Part shown: in pieces, positions 22,090 through 33,865 of the stretch
How the letters are laid out: the number at the start of each line of letters is the position of its first letter
Numbering within the stretch: the first letter of the stretch is position 1
Assembly (NCBI GenBank): GCA_026168455.1
Contig: CM047431.1
Location: 65,414,668 to 65,478,667 of the forward strand
Reading direction: 5' to 3'
Length of the DNA stretch: 64,000 nt
From: Theocolax elegans
Lineage: Eukaryota; Arthropoda; Insecta; Hymenoptera; Cerocephalidae
Notes under the pieces: generated by a model
Told to the model about the DNA's origin: nothing
Databases searched by the model: none
The model's input: only the letters and a program-made list of their open reading frames with translations
Translations under genes and position numbers: made by a program

Positions 22090-23746
22090 TTAATCGTATA
22101 TAATTAGACATTTTATTAATAATTAATTATGTATTAAAATATTTTGTACGCGTGTGTACAAAAGAAATACACAATTACTGGAAAACAAAGCAGCAAACTC
22201 ACGTAAAACTATAAAAACAAATAAAAAAAACGTATTTCAAAATATATGCTTACAATACAAATACATTTTTCTTTAAAAACTTTTTATGCATACATAATTT
22301 TATACAACGTTTAACGTAGTATACTTTCATACTAACACTATACATAAAACCAAAAGAATGTTAGTACAACTATAAAAAACTACAAAATTATTCTACTGTA
22401 AGTTGTGTGAAAAGATAGAAGGCATTCATATTCTTGAAAGAGCTCTGGCACATTTTAATTGCAGAATTTTGCATCCATATAAATAAATTATATTAGAAAA
22501 TATAATTATTTCTTTCATTTTTTTATTTAACATCGCACTTTTTAGCTTCTATTATAGTGCTAATAATCGACGGTGATATGCGACGTATTTTTTGTAAAGA
22601 AAGCACTTGTCCAAAATATACAATTTGGTAATTGTAATAGTGCAAATGCCACTCTTTAAACATTACGGGGATGTAATACTCAACTAGTTACCTACCGAGC
22701 TATATGAGACAATTATATTTAAGTAACTAATACATATTCTGAATAAACGAAAATAGCGTTGGAAGGCAATTTTCACATAGTGGATTTAGGTTATAAAATT
22801 TCATTCCAATCATTCTCGTTAATTATTGCCCATACATACTTAGCTCTTGGCAAAATTATACAAGGTATCAATACGGAAAGCAATGATGTCTTGATTTTTC
22901 ATTTATTCAAGTATTTCATGATTAATTGACAAAACATGCGTGCCATTACTCGTTCGGTAAAAAATGACTATTACATCATGTTAAGTATATTATTGTTTAG
23001 ATGCAGCTCGAAAGCAGAAGTTCATGCAAAAAATATTACAGAAGATGAAATTAAAAAGAATTTTTATATAAAGTGCAATTTAATTTTTGTACAACAATTT
23101 TCAATATTGCTAAATAAAGCAAACATTGGAATATATATTGTAAAGGTAGATATAAACCATACAAATTACATTGTATTTCAAATTGCATTTCAATAAAAAT
23201 CTAAAAAAAATAGAGATCAAACCATGCAATAGAATACACACAAACACTTCACTAAATAACAAGAAAATAATTTGATATATTAAATTTTTAACGGTCTGTA
23301 CGAGCCAGAATATATAAATATTCTTAATCATTAGACCATGGTGTGCTACAAATTTGCAGCCTCTACACCAAGTTCGATGAGTATAGATATTTTAATTCTG
23401 GAGACTAAAAATATTGATGTGGAAATAAAAATTATTATTAAGATAACTTTAAATATAAATATAAAGAAAGTGTATGATAAATTTGTAATGAATGTTTCGA
23501 CCACAATTGCCAGTTGGTCTCATCAGTATGGACTAGCAATCTACTTTAGACATTGAATATAGAAATTATATCGAAATAGTCCAAGAACAATACTATTGAA
23601 TGGGGTATATATATATACATTTAGAAGACTTTATCACTTACATGTATTCAAAACCAATAAAAAACCCTTAGTGGATAAAGTTGAAAACAATATTATTATT
23701 TCATTTTATTCATTTAATATAATATATATTTATGTATTGAACATAC
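22090..23746 (+). repeat. Segment D, copy 1, with small ORFs
   Basis: AT-rich 1.65-kb module. ATG frames at 22,936-23,196 (86 aa; hydrophobic start YYIMLSILLF, then KAEVHAKNITEDEIKKNFY) and 23,338-23,556 (72 aa) recur in other copies. No domain is recognisable and coding status is unproven. It links the MITE on its left to an inverted zinc-finger exon on its right. Confidence 0.7.
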
Positions 23747-23750
23747 TAAC

Positions 23751-23839
23751 TGTTTGGCACTCTTTCCTTTGGCTCAGATGCCCATAGTATGCTTTAGCAT
23801 TCTGGAAGTTCCTTTGGCACAATGGATTTAGACACCGTA
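23751..23839 (-). pseudogene. C2HC zinc-finger exon, copy (-) a
   Basis: Inverted copy of the 89-nt exon with acceptor and donor preserved. It encodes CLNPLCQRNF ... YYGHLSQRKEC, with all four ligands present. With copy 1 at 21,392 it forms long inverted arms of about 250 bp around the intervening module. Confidence 0.65.
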
Positions 23840-23940
23840 CTGAAATAAAAGATATATTATATATTAGTATTATAATAAAATATTTTATTATATAAAAAAA
23901 TAATAAAGCAAAAACATACATAATATATATGAATTTTGTT

Positions 23941-24680
23941 TAAATTAAAAATATAATTTTTCTTGCCCAGGCAAAAGTTTTTAAATTAATATTGAATTTT
24001 GTCGGTCTTGCTGAGCTAACGTCTAACGACTTAAGAACTCCAAGTTGCTCGCTCGAAAAGGCACGACAATTCGCCGCGTATCAATCCCGAGGACAACATT
24101 ATGAAGGCCACAAGCCACCAGACATAAACCAAAAGAAGAAGCAATAAAATACTAAGTAATAAAATTGAAAATATTTTAATAAGAAAGAAAGAAATTTTAA
24201 GGACTATGTGTTTCGTCTTGGGACCGTGTGCCAGAACTCATCAGTGGGGCGCAGACGGTGTACTTATATAGGCTCCGTTCAATCGTTCTTACGATACCAA
24301 AATGGTTAAGTTTATCATTATTTTGATTCATAATATTGTCTTGTGTGTCTGGGGCAGGGACCGTCTGCGCCCCACTAATGAGTTCTGGCAGACGGTCCCA
24401 AGACGAAACACATAGACTTAAAATTTCTTTCTTTCTTATTAAAATATTTTCAATTTTATTACTTAGTATTTTATTTGCTTCTTCTGTTGGTTTATGTCTG
24501 GCGGCTTGTGGCCTTCATAATGTTGTAATCGGGATTGATACGCGGCGAATTGTCGTGCCTTTTCGAGCGAGCAACTTGGAGTTCTTAGAGTCGTTAGACG
24601 TTAGCTCAGCAAGACCGACAAAATTCAATATTAATTTAAAAACTTTTGCCTGGGCGAGAAAAATTATATTTTTAATTTAA
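23941..24680. repeat. Module A palindrome I (A- / A+)
   Basis: Two inverted copies of module A, about 300 and 400 bp, around a spacer of about 80-100 bp. The right arm carries a TATA-like TTATATAGG near 24,263, a perfect 12-bp hairpin (24,357-24,368 with 24,388-24,399, 19-nt loop) and an ATG frame at 24,378-24,680 (100 aa). The frame has a hydrophobic segment (FFLIKIFSILLLSILF), then HNVVIGIDTRRIVVPFRA. The left arm ends exactly at the hairpin stem (...GCAGACGGT). Confidence 0.8.
24378..24680 (+). CDS. Module A ORF, membrane-segment small protein (hypothetical)
   Basis: 100 codons from ATG to TAA. Residues 1-15 are polar (MSSGRRSQDETHRLK), about 16-45 form one hydrophobic helix or signal-anchor, and the rest is a basic/polar tail (SNLEFLESLDVSSARPTKF). 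Near-identical frames lie at 35,317-35,619 (+), 33,864-34,166 (-) and 42,190-42,492 (-), and extended ones at 31,013-31,480, 34,830-35,180 and 42,599-43,003 (-). Copies at 31,617 (+) and 43,140 (+) are broken. No family recognised; it may be non-coding sequence that happens to be open in young duplicates. Confidence 0.3.
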   Translation: MSSGRRSQDETHRLKISFFLIKIFSILLLSILFASSVGLCLAACGLHNVVIGIDTRRIVVPFRASNLEFLESLDVSSARPTKFNINLKTFAWARKIIFLI

Positions 24681-24779
24681 AAAAAATTCATATATATTAT
24701 GTATGTTTTTGCCTTATTATTTTTTTATATAAGAAAATATTTTATTATAATATAATATATAATATATCATTTATTTCAG

Positions 24780-24868
24780 TACGGTGTCCAAATCCATTGT
24801 GCCAAAGGATCTTCCAGAATGCCAAAGCATACTATGGGCATCTGAGCCAAAGGAAAGAGTGCCAAACA
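24780..24868 (+). pseudogene. C2HC zinc-finger exon, copy 2 (+)
   Basis: Same 89-nt exon with acceptor CAG and donor GTTAGT and all four zinc ligands. Its partner exon 2 now lies 1.5 kb away, at 26,371-26,401, because insertion B separates them. Confidence 0.65.
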
Positions 24869-24945
24869 GTTAGTATTTTCAATTCATAAATATATATTAT
24901 ATTAAAAGAATAAAATGAAATAATGATATATATTTTTTTACAGTT

Positions 24946-26370
24946 TGTGACATTGTAGTTACACTACATGTCACTTAGAAATAAACTAGCGAGACAAGGT
25001 ATAGTATAGCACCTGTCAAGCTTACTATGCGAAGTAAGCGTGCTATACATACCAATTAAGTCCTATTAGACACACATATGCGAATGTGTGCAACCGATAT
25101 AGGCTTACAATGCGTAGTAAGCAGCAGAACCCGAAGCAAAGGAGATGCGACTCCTGACTGCGCACAATGGCACACACACACACACTGCTCCGTTGATCCA
25201 GCATCCTTATGTCTTCTCCAGCACCAGCAAGGACCCGTATCATATCCCCAGGTCCCATCCAGCCTTGATTGCCCTCTCCAGCACCCAAGAGAAGCCTCCG
25301 AGGTTGAGCAGCCCAGGTGAAGACTCCAGGCCTTGGAATGAGGTAGCGTCCTTGCGCTCAAGCCATGGTGTACTGCCAATCAGAGTACCTGAAACGGTAA
25401 TTAATTAATAAGTTGGTCGACTATTAAGGAACGAGGATGGAGAAGCTATAACCAGGCATAGCTTCTCCCAGGTATGTCAATAGGACCAACAGGAAAGGAG
25501 ATGACATGTCTAGTTGAGGTTAGGGCAGACACAAATAAACATCTATATAGAGCCCGAGGAAAGTAGGTAAATTACCTTGGCGGCACTCCATAGGACGACG
25601 ACGATTCACCGCTGCCTGGCTCCGCTCACTGAGGGCTGTTATGAGACGCCGATGTGCTCCAGCTGTCCGGACACTCCGAGCCGAAGATCCCGTATTGATA
25701 ACATACGGCACCTGCAATAAAGAAACTCGAGGGGCTCGGATTAGCTTAACATCGAGGTACTATGGAACGATTTAAACGCTTACCTCGCAGATAGTAATCT
25801 CAGCAGGGTTGCAGTTACTCAATCGCCATCCAGCACCACGAAGTCAACGTCGTCGACGACATCTCCGTCGAGGCAGCGAAATCACGGCCCGAGCGGCCAG
25901 TACGAACTGAGCCGAGCGCGCACGACTCAAGACGCGAGAGTAGGCGCGCCTGCGCAATACGCCGAGGGAAAACTCTCTCGCTTCGTGCGTGCCGATACTC
26001 AACAGACTGCGACCGACCACCGATCGTGCAACCCGGAAATACCACAATTTTTTCGAACCACGTGTGTGTCCGAGGGACCCAGGAGACGAGCGTCCAGGTG
26101 AGCCGTGCTCCTTCCTCCAAATCCAGCTTCCTTTCAGTGTGTGTGCGCGACGCGTTGGTTAGGTGCGGGACGGCCCGCAATCGCGCGAAACGCGAGCGAC
26201 CGCGGCCAACGTGACTGGCAATTTTTGAACGGCAAAGCCGCTGCTTTGCGTTGTAATACTTATGAGCACATTAAGTGTAATGAACCTGTAATCTCTTTTT
26301 TTTCGAAGTTATTTTGATTTTTTGTGTTATAACCGTGACTCCACCCTAATCCCCAGTGACACGCCAGAAG
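24946..26370 (+). mobile_element. Insertion B, copy 1 (LTR-like or unknown element)
   Basis: About 1.43 kb, GC-richer than its surroundings, placed between the acceptor region and the body of exon 2 in this copy but absent from copies 1, 5 and 6. It starts TGTGACATTGTAG, paired with CTACATGTCAC to form a near-perfect terminal hairpin, and ends ...CCCCAGTGACACGCCAGA. An AGTTT at each border may be a 5-bp target duplication, but the exact ends are uncertain. A solo LTR (BEL/Pao-like start) is one option. No credible ORF. Confidence 0.55.
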
Positions 26371-26401
26371 TTTCATAAAAAAAGTGGCAGCAAAAAGCAA
26401 G
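26371..26401 (+). pseudogene. Lys-rich exon 2, copy 2
   Basis: 31-nt exon with donor GTATGT. Its acceptor has been displaced by insertion B, so the original splice to the zinc-finger exon is broken. Confidence 0.5.
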
Positions 26402-26765
26402 GTATGTTTATTCTAAAAGTAAATTATTTAGTTCGGTGTGACCGATAATACATACATATAGACATTTACGAACGATAGATTCATTTTTCAAATAACCGGC
26501 GACTAGGTCGCATACGTCGCACTCTGGCTGGTGGTTTTTCCCACCACCAGATGGAGACGACTATATCTCTACACTCGTTGTACTAGAATTACTGCTCTCG
26601 CTACAACTCGGGCAACAACTTTCATAAATGCTTATTTTACATCCTTAGTGGACATATAATTATTATTTTGTATAGAAGTAAAGCTACCCGTTTACAGCAA
26701 TATATATAATTAATAAAATAAATAAACAAATAAATATATCTAAAATTAAATTAAAAATCTTTTAA

Positions 26766-26904
26766 CCCTTAGAGGGCCGGAAACCCACTGTAGTGGGTCG
26801 ACCCATGATGGGCACTTTGTCAATGACCAATCCATGATATAAGATACCTTTTTTACCATTTTTCTATGGAGGATATGCCATTCCAAATCCCGACCCTCTA
26901 AAGG
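26766..26904 (+). mobile_element. piggyBac-like MITE, copy 2
   Basis: 139 bp between TTAA at 26,762-26,765 and 26,905-26,908. TIRs are CCCTTAGAGGGCCGG and CCTTTAGAGGGTCGG. Same position in the module as copy 1, so it was carried by segmental duplication and not inserted independently. Confidence 0.8.
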
Positions 26905-28556
26905 TTAATCGTATATAATTAGACATTTATTAATAATTAATTATGTATTAAAATATTTTGTACGCGTGTGTACAAAAGAAATACACAATTACTGGAAAAC
27001 AAAGCAGCAAACTCACGTAAAACTATAAAACAAATAAAAAAAAACGTATTTCAAAATATATGCTTAACAATACAAATACATTTTCTTTAAAAACTTTTTA
27101 TGCATACATAATTTTATACAACGTTTAACGTAGTATACTTTCATACTAACACTATACATAAAACCAAAAGAATGTTCGTACAACTATAAAAAACTACAAA
27201 ATTGTTCTACTGTAAGTTGTATGAAAGATAGAAGGCATTCATATACTTTGAAAGAGCTCTGGCACATTTTTTGCAGAATTTTGCATCCATATAAATAAAT
27301 TATATTAGAAAATATAATTATTTCTTTCATTTTTTTATTTAACATCGCACTTTTTAGCTTCTATTATAGTGCTAATAATCGACGGTGATATGCGACGTAT
27401 TTTTTGTAAAGAAAGCACTTGTCCAAAATATACATTTTGGTAATTGTAATAGTGCAAATGCCACTCTTTAAACATTACGGGGATGTAATACTCAACTAGT
27501 TACCTACCGAGCTATATGAGACAATTATATTTAAGTAACTAATACATATTCTGAATAAACGAAAATAGCGTTGGAAGGCAATTTTCACATAGTGGATTTA
27601 GGTTATAAAATTTCCTTCCAATCATTCTCGTTAATTATTCCCCATACATACTTAGCTCTTGGCAAAATTATACAAGGTATCAATACGGAAAGCAATGATG
27701 TCTTGATTTTTCATTTATTCAAGTATTTCATGAATAATTGACAAAACATGCGTGCCATTACTCGTTCGGTAAAAATTGACTATTACATCATGTTAAGTAT
27801 ATTATTGTTTAGATACAGCTCGAAAGCAGAAGTTCATGCAAAAAATATTACAGAAGATGAAATTAAAAAGAATTTTTATATAAAGTGCAATTTCATTTTT
27901 GTACAACAATTTTCAATATTGCTAAATAAAGCAAACATTGGAATATATATTGTAAAGGTAGATATAAACCATACAAATTACATTGTATTTCAAATTGCAT
28001 TTCAATAAAAATCTAAAAAAAATAGAGATCAAACCATGCAATAGAATACACACAAACACTTCACTAAATAACAAGAAAATAATTTGATATATTAAATTTT
28101 TAACGGTCTGTACGAGCCAGAATATATAAATATTCTTAATCATTAGTCCATGGTGTGCTACAAATTTGCAGCCTCTACACCAAGTTCGATGAGTATAGAT
28201 ATTTTAATTCTGGAGACTAAAAATATTGATGTGGAAATAAAAATTATTATTAAGATAACTTTAAATATAAATATAAAGAAAGTGTATGATAAATTTGTAA
28301 TGAATGTTTCGACCACAATTGCCAGTTGGTCTCATCAGTATGGACTGGCAATCTACTTTAGACATTGAATATAGAAATTATATCGAAATAGTCCAAGAAC
28401 AATACTATTGAATGGGGTAAATATATACATTTAGAAGACTTTATCACTTACATGTATTCAAAACCAAGAAAAAACCCCTAGTGGATAAAGTTGAAAACAA
28501 TATTATTATTTCATTTTATTCATTTAATATAATATATATTTATGAATTGAAAATAC
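26905..28556 (+). repeat. Segment D, copy 2
   Basis: Close copy of 22,090-23,746, with the same two ATG frames at 27,748-28,008 and 28,150-28,368 intact. It ends at an inverted zinc-finger exon. Confidence 0.75.
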
Positions 28557-28560
28557 TAAC

Positions 28561-28649
28561 TGTTTGGCACTCTTTCCTTTGGCTCAGATGCCCATAGTAT
28601 GCTTTAGCATTCTGGAAGTTCCTTTGGCACAATGGATTTAGACACCGTA
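28561..28649 (-). pseudogene. C2HC zinc-finger exon, copy (-) b
   Basis: Inverted 89-nt exon with splice borders and ligands preserved, matching copy (-) a. Confidence 0.65.
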
Positions 28650-28734
28650 CTGAAATAAAAGATATATTATATATTATATTATAATAAAATATTTTATTAT
28701 ATAAAAAAATAATAAAGCAAAAACATACATAATA

Positions 28735-28916
28735 TATATGAATTTTTTTTAAATTAAAAATATAATTTTTCTTGCCCAGGCAAAAGTTTTTAAATTAATA
28801 TTGAATTTTGTCGGTCTTGCTGAGCTAACGTCTAACGACTCTAAGAACTCCAAGTTGCTCGCTCGAAAAGGCACGACAATTCGCCGCGTATCAATCCCGA
28901 GGACAACATTATGAAG
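28735..28916 (-). repeat. Module A, truncated minus copy
   Basis: Module A starting at CTTGCCCAGGC and cut at ATTATGAAGG, where it is fused directly to the interior of segment D (AAACAAAGCAGCAAACTCAC). No clear homology at the junction. Confidence 0.75.
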
Positions 28917-30475
28917 GAAACAAAGCAGCAAACTCACGTAAAACTATAAAAACAAATAAAAAAAAACGTATTTCAAAATATATGCTTACAATACAAATAC
29001 ATTTTTCTTTAAAACTTTTTATGCATACATAATTTTATACAACGTTTAACGTAGTATACTTTCATACTAACACTATACATAAAACCAAAAGAATGTTCGT
29101 ACAACTATAAAAAACTACAAATTGTTCTACTGTAAGTTGTATGAAAAGATAGAAGGCATTCATATACTTGAAAGAGCTCTGGCACATTTTTTGCAGAATT
29201 TTGCATCCATATAAATAAATTATATTAGAAAATATAATTATTTCTTTCATTTTTTTATTTAACATCGCACTTTTTAGCTTCTATTATAGTGCTAATAATC
29301 GACGGTGATATGCGACGTATTTTTTGTAAAGAAAGCACTTGTCCAAAATATACATTTGGTAATTGTAATAGTGCAAATGCCACTCTTTAAACATTACGGG
29401 GATGTAATACTCAACTAGTTACCTACCGAGCTATATGAGACAATTATATTTAAGTAACTAATACATATTCTGAATAAACGAAAATAGCGTTGGAAGGCAA
29501 TTTTCACATAGTGGATTTAGGTTATAAAATTTCATTCCAATCATTCTCGTTAATTATTGCCCATACATACTTAGCTCTTGGCAAAATTATACAAGGTATC
29601 AATACGGAAAGCAATGATGTCTTGATTTTTCATTTATTCAAGTATTTCATGATTAATTGACAAAACATGCGTGCCATTACTCGTTCGGTAAAAATGACTA
29701 TTACATCATGTTAAGTATATTATTGTTTAGATGCAGCTCGAAAGCAGAAGTTCATGCAAAAAATATTACAGAAGATGAAATTAAAAAGAATTTTTATATA
29801 AAGTGCAATTTAATTTTTGTACAACAATTTTCAATATTGCTAAATAAAGCAAACATTGGAATATATATTGTAAAGGTAGATATAAACCATACAAATTACA
29901 TTGTATTTCAAATTGCATTTCAATAAAATCTAAAAAAAATAGAGATCAAACCATGCAATAGAATACACACAAACACTTCACTAAATAACAAGAAAATAAT
30001 TTGATATATTAAATTTTTAACGGTCTGTACGAGCCAGAATATATAAATATTCTTAATCATTAGACCATGGTGTGCTACAAATTTGCAGCCTCTACACCAA
30101 GTTCGATGAGTATAGATATTTTAATTCTGGAGACTAAAAATATTGATGTGGAAATAAAAATTATTATTAAGATAACTTTAAATATAAATATAAAGAAAGT
30201 GTATGATAAATTTGTAATGAATGTTTCGACCACAATTGCCAGTTGGTCTCATCAGTATGGACTAGCAATCTACTTTAGACATTGAATATAGAAATTATAT
30301 CGAAATAGTCCAAGAACAATACTATTGAATGGGGTATATATATATACATTTAGAAGACTTTATCACTTACATGTATTCAAAACCAATAAAAAACCTTTAG
30401 TGGATAAAGTTGAAAACAATATTATTATTTCATTTTATTCATTTAATATAATATATATTTATGTATTGAACATAC
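28917..30475 (+). repeat. Segment D, copy 3 (5'-truncated)
   Basis: Starts within segment D. The first ATG frame is disrupted by a one-base change upstream of its usual start (open at 29,657-29,926 from a different start); the second (30,067-30,285) is intact. Confidence 0.75.
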
Positions 30476-30479
30476 TAAC

Positions 30480-30568
30480 TGTTTGGCACTCTTTCCTTTG
30501 GCTCAGATGCCCATAGTATGCTTTAGCATTCTGGAAGTTCCTTTGGCACAATGGATTTAGACACCGTA
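30480..30568 (-). pseudogene. C2HC zinc-finger exon, copy (-) c
   Basis: Inverted 89-nt exon, ligands and splice borders preserved. Confidence 0.65.
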
Positions 30569-30659
30569 CTGAAATAAAAGATATATTATATATTATATTA
30601 TAATAAAATATTTTATTATATAAAAAATAATAAAGCAAAAACATACATAATATATATGA

Positions 30660-31917
30660 ATTTTTCTTAAATTAAAAATATAATTTTTCTTGCCCAGGCA
30701 AAAGTTTTTAAATTAATATTGAATTTTGTCGGTCTTGCTGAGCTAACGTCTAACGACTCTAAGAACTCCAAGTTGCTCGCTCGAAAAGGCAAGACAATTC
30801 GCCGCGTATCAATCCCGAGGACAACATTATGAAGGCCACAAGCCACCAGACATAAACCAAAAGAAGAAGCAAATAAATACTAAGTAATAAAATTGAAAAT
30901 ATTTTAATAAGAAAGAAAGAAATTTTAAGTCTATGTGTTTCGTCTTGGGACCGTCTGCCAGAACTCATCAGTGAAGCGCAGACGGTCCCTGCCCCAGACA
31001 CACAAGACAATATTATTGAATCAAAATAATGATAAACTTAAAATTTTGGTATCGTAAGAACGATTGAACGGAGCCTATATAAGTACACATAAGGTGGAAA
31101 ATCTGATTGTGGATGGAAAAGTGCCCCCTAACATCAGGAGTATGTACTATGGACATTATTTTAAACCAAAGTCCTGTTATTATTAAAAATATAATTTTTC
31201 TCGCCCAGGCAAAAGTTTTTAAATTAATATTGAATTTTGTCGGTCTTGCTGAGCTAACGTCTAACGACTTTAAGAACTCCAAGTTGCTCGCTCGAAAAGG
31301 CGCGACAATTCGCCGCGTATCAATCCCGAGGACAACATTATGAAGGCCACAAGCCGCCAGACATAAACCAAAAGAAGAAGCAAATAAAATACTAAGTAAT
31401 AAAATTGAAAATATTTTAATAAGAAAGGAAGAAATTTTAAGACTATGTGTTTCGTCTTGGGACCGTCTGCCAGAACTCATCAGTGGGGCGCAGACGGTGT
31501 ACTTATATAGGCTCCGTTCAATCGTTCTTACGATACCAAAATGTTAAGTTTATCATTATTTTGATTCAATAATATTGTCTTGTGTGTCTGGGACAGGGAC
31601 CGTCTGCGCCCCACTAATGAGTTCTGGCAGACGGTCCCAAGACGAAACACATAGACTTAAAATTTCTTTCTTTCTTATTAAATATTTTCAATTTTATTAC
31701 TTAGTATTTTATTTGCTTCTTCTGTTGGTTTATGTCTGGCGGCTTGTGGCCTTCATAATGTTGTAATCGGGATTGATACGCGGCGAATTGTCGTGCCTTT
31801 TCGAGCGAGCAACTTGGAGTTCTTAGAGTCGTTAGACGTTAGCTCAGCAAGACCGACAAAATTCAATATTAATTTAAAAACTTTTGCCTGGGCGAGAAAA
31901 ATTATATTTTTAATTTA
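30660..31917. repeat. Module A array II (A-, A-, A+)
   Basis: Two direct minus copies with a period of about 508 bp, followed by an inverted plus copy sharing the same central spacer as palindrome I. The minus frame at 31,013-31,480 is open for 155 codons. The plus copy is frameshifted by a one-base deletion near 31,680. Confidence 0.8.
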
Positions 31918-32017
31918 AAAAAAATTCATATATATTATGTATGTTTTTGCCTTATTATTTTTTTATATAAGAAAATATTTTATTATAATATAATATATAA
32001 TATATCATTTATTTCAG

Positions 32018-32106
32018 TACGGTGTCCAAATCCATTGTGCCAAAGGATCTTCCAGAATGCCAAAGCATACTATGGGCATCTGAGCCAAAGGAAAGAGTGC
32101 CAAACA
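32018..32106 (+). pseudogene. C2HC zinc-finger exon, copy 3 (+)
   Basis: Same exon, with insertion B downstream. No exon 2 follows because B is cut and fused to segment D at 33,215. Confidence 0.65.
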
Positions 32107-32183
32107 GTTAGTATTTTCAATTCATAAATATATATTATATTAAAAGAATAAAATGAAATAATGATATATATTTTTTTACAGTT

Positions 32184-33215
32184 TGTGACATTGTAGTTAC
32201 ACTACATGTCACTTAGAAATAAACTAGCGAGACAAGGTATAGTATAGCACCTGTCAAGCTTACTATGCGAAGTAAGCGTGCTATACATACCAATTAAGTC
32301 CTATTAGACACACATATGCGAATGTGTGCAACCGATATAGGCTTACAATGCGTAGTAAGCAGCAGAACCCGAAGCAAAGGAGATGCGACTCCTGACTGCG
32401 CACAATGGCACACACACACACACTGCTCCGTTGATCCAGCATCCTTATGTCTTCTCCAGCACCAGCAAGGACCCGTATCATATCCCCAGGTCCCATCCAG
32501 CCTTGATTGCCCTCTCCAGCACCCAAGAGAAGCCTCCGAGGTTGAGCAGCCCAGGTGAAGACTCCAGGCCTTGGAATGAGGTAGCGTCCTTGCGCTCAAG
32601 CCATGGTGTACTGCCAATCAGAGTACCTGAAACGGTAATTAATTAATAAGTTGGTCGACTATTAAGGAACGAGGATGGAGAAGCTATAACCAGGCATAGC
32701 TTCTCCCAGGTATGTCAATAGGACCAACAGGAAAGGAGATGACATGTCTAGTTGAGGTTAGGGCAGACACAAATAAACATCTATATAGAGCCCGAGGAAA
32801 GTAGGTAAATTACCTTGGCGGCACTCCATAGGACGACGACGATTCACCGCTGCCTGGCTCCGCTCACTGAGGGCTGTTATGAGACGCCGATGTGCTCCAG
32901 CTGTCCGGACACTCCGAGCCGAAGATCCCGTATTGATAACATACGGCACCTGCAATAAAGAAACTCGAGGGGCTCGGATTAGCTTAACATCGAGGTACTA
33001 TGGAACGATTTAAACGCTTACCTCGCAGATAGTAATCTCAGCAGGGTTGCAGTTACTCAATCGCCATCCAGCACCACGAAGTCAACGTCGTCGACGACAT
33101 CTCCGTCGAGGCAGCGAAATCACGGCCCGAGCGGCCAGTACGAACTGAGCCGAGCGCGCACGACTCAAGACGCGAGAGTAGGCGCGCCTGCGCAATACGC
33201 CGAGGGAAAACTCTC
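32184..33215 (+). mobile_element. Insertion B, copy 2 (3'-truncated)
   Basis: Near-identical to the first about 1,030 bp of copy 1, then joined at ...GGGAAAACTCTC to segment D (ACGGTCTGTACGAGCC) with no obvious microhomology. Confidence 0.7.
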
Positions 33216-33671
33216 ACGGTCTGTACGAGCCAGAATATATAAATATTCTTAATCATTAGTCCATGGTGTGCTACAAATTTGCAGCCTCTACACCAAGTTC
33301 GATGAGTATAGATATTTTAATTCTGGAGACTAAAAATATTGATGTGGAAATAAAAATTATTATTAAGATAACTTTAAATATAAATATAAAGAAAGTGTAT
33401 GATAAATTTGTAATGAATGTTTCGACCACAATTGCCAGTTGGTCTCATCAGTATGGACTAGCAATCTACTTTAGACATTGAATATAGAAATTATATCGAA
33501 ATAGTCCAAGAACAATACTATTGAATGGGGTATATATATATACATTTAGAAGACTTTATCACTTACATGTATTCAAAACCAATAAAAAACCTTTAGTGGA
33601 TAAAGTTGAAAACAATATTATTATTTCATTTTATTCATTTAATATAATATATATTTATGTATTGAACATAC
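33216..33671 (+). repeat. Segment D, copy 4 (right part only)
   Basis: Right-hand portion of segment D with the second small ATG frame intact at 33,263-33,481. Confidence 0.75.
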
Positions 33672-33675
33672 TAAC

Positions 33676-33764
33676 TGTTTGGCACTCTTTCCTTTGGCTC
33701 AGATGCCCATAGTATGCTTTAGCATTCTGGAAGTTCCTTTGGCACAATGGATTTAGACACCGTA
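33676..33764 (-). pseudogene. C2HC zinc-finger exon, copy (-) d
   Basis: Inverted 89-nt exon, ligands and splice borders preserved. Confidence 0.65.
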
Positions 33765-33865
33765 CTGAAATAAAAGATATATTATATATTATATTATAAT
33801 AAAATATTTTATTATATAAAAAAATAATAAAGCAAAAACATACATAATATATATGAATTTTTCTT

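Noticed and set aside
24336..24680. Longer 114-codon module A protein beginning upstream of the hairpin
   Set aside because: The upstream start is TTG; the first ATG is at 24,378 within the hairpin loop.
23941..24680. Helitron ends in the module A palindrome
   Set aside because: A hairpin is present, but there is no 5' TC, no CTRR 3' end and no AT target context at a consistent position.
25043..25408. Overlapping 80-107 codon frames in insertion B, repeated at 32,281-32,646 and 35,982-36,347
   Set aside because: Open on both strands at once, no motif, identical only because the element was duplicated.
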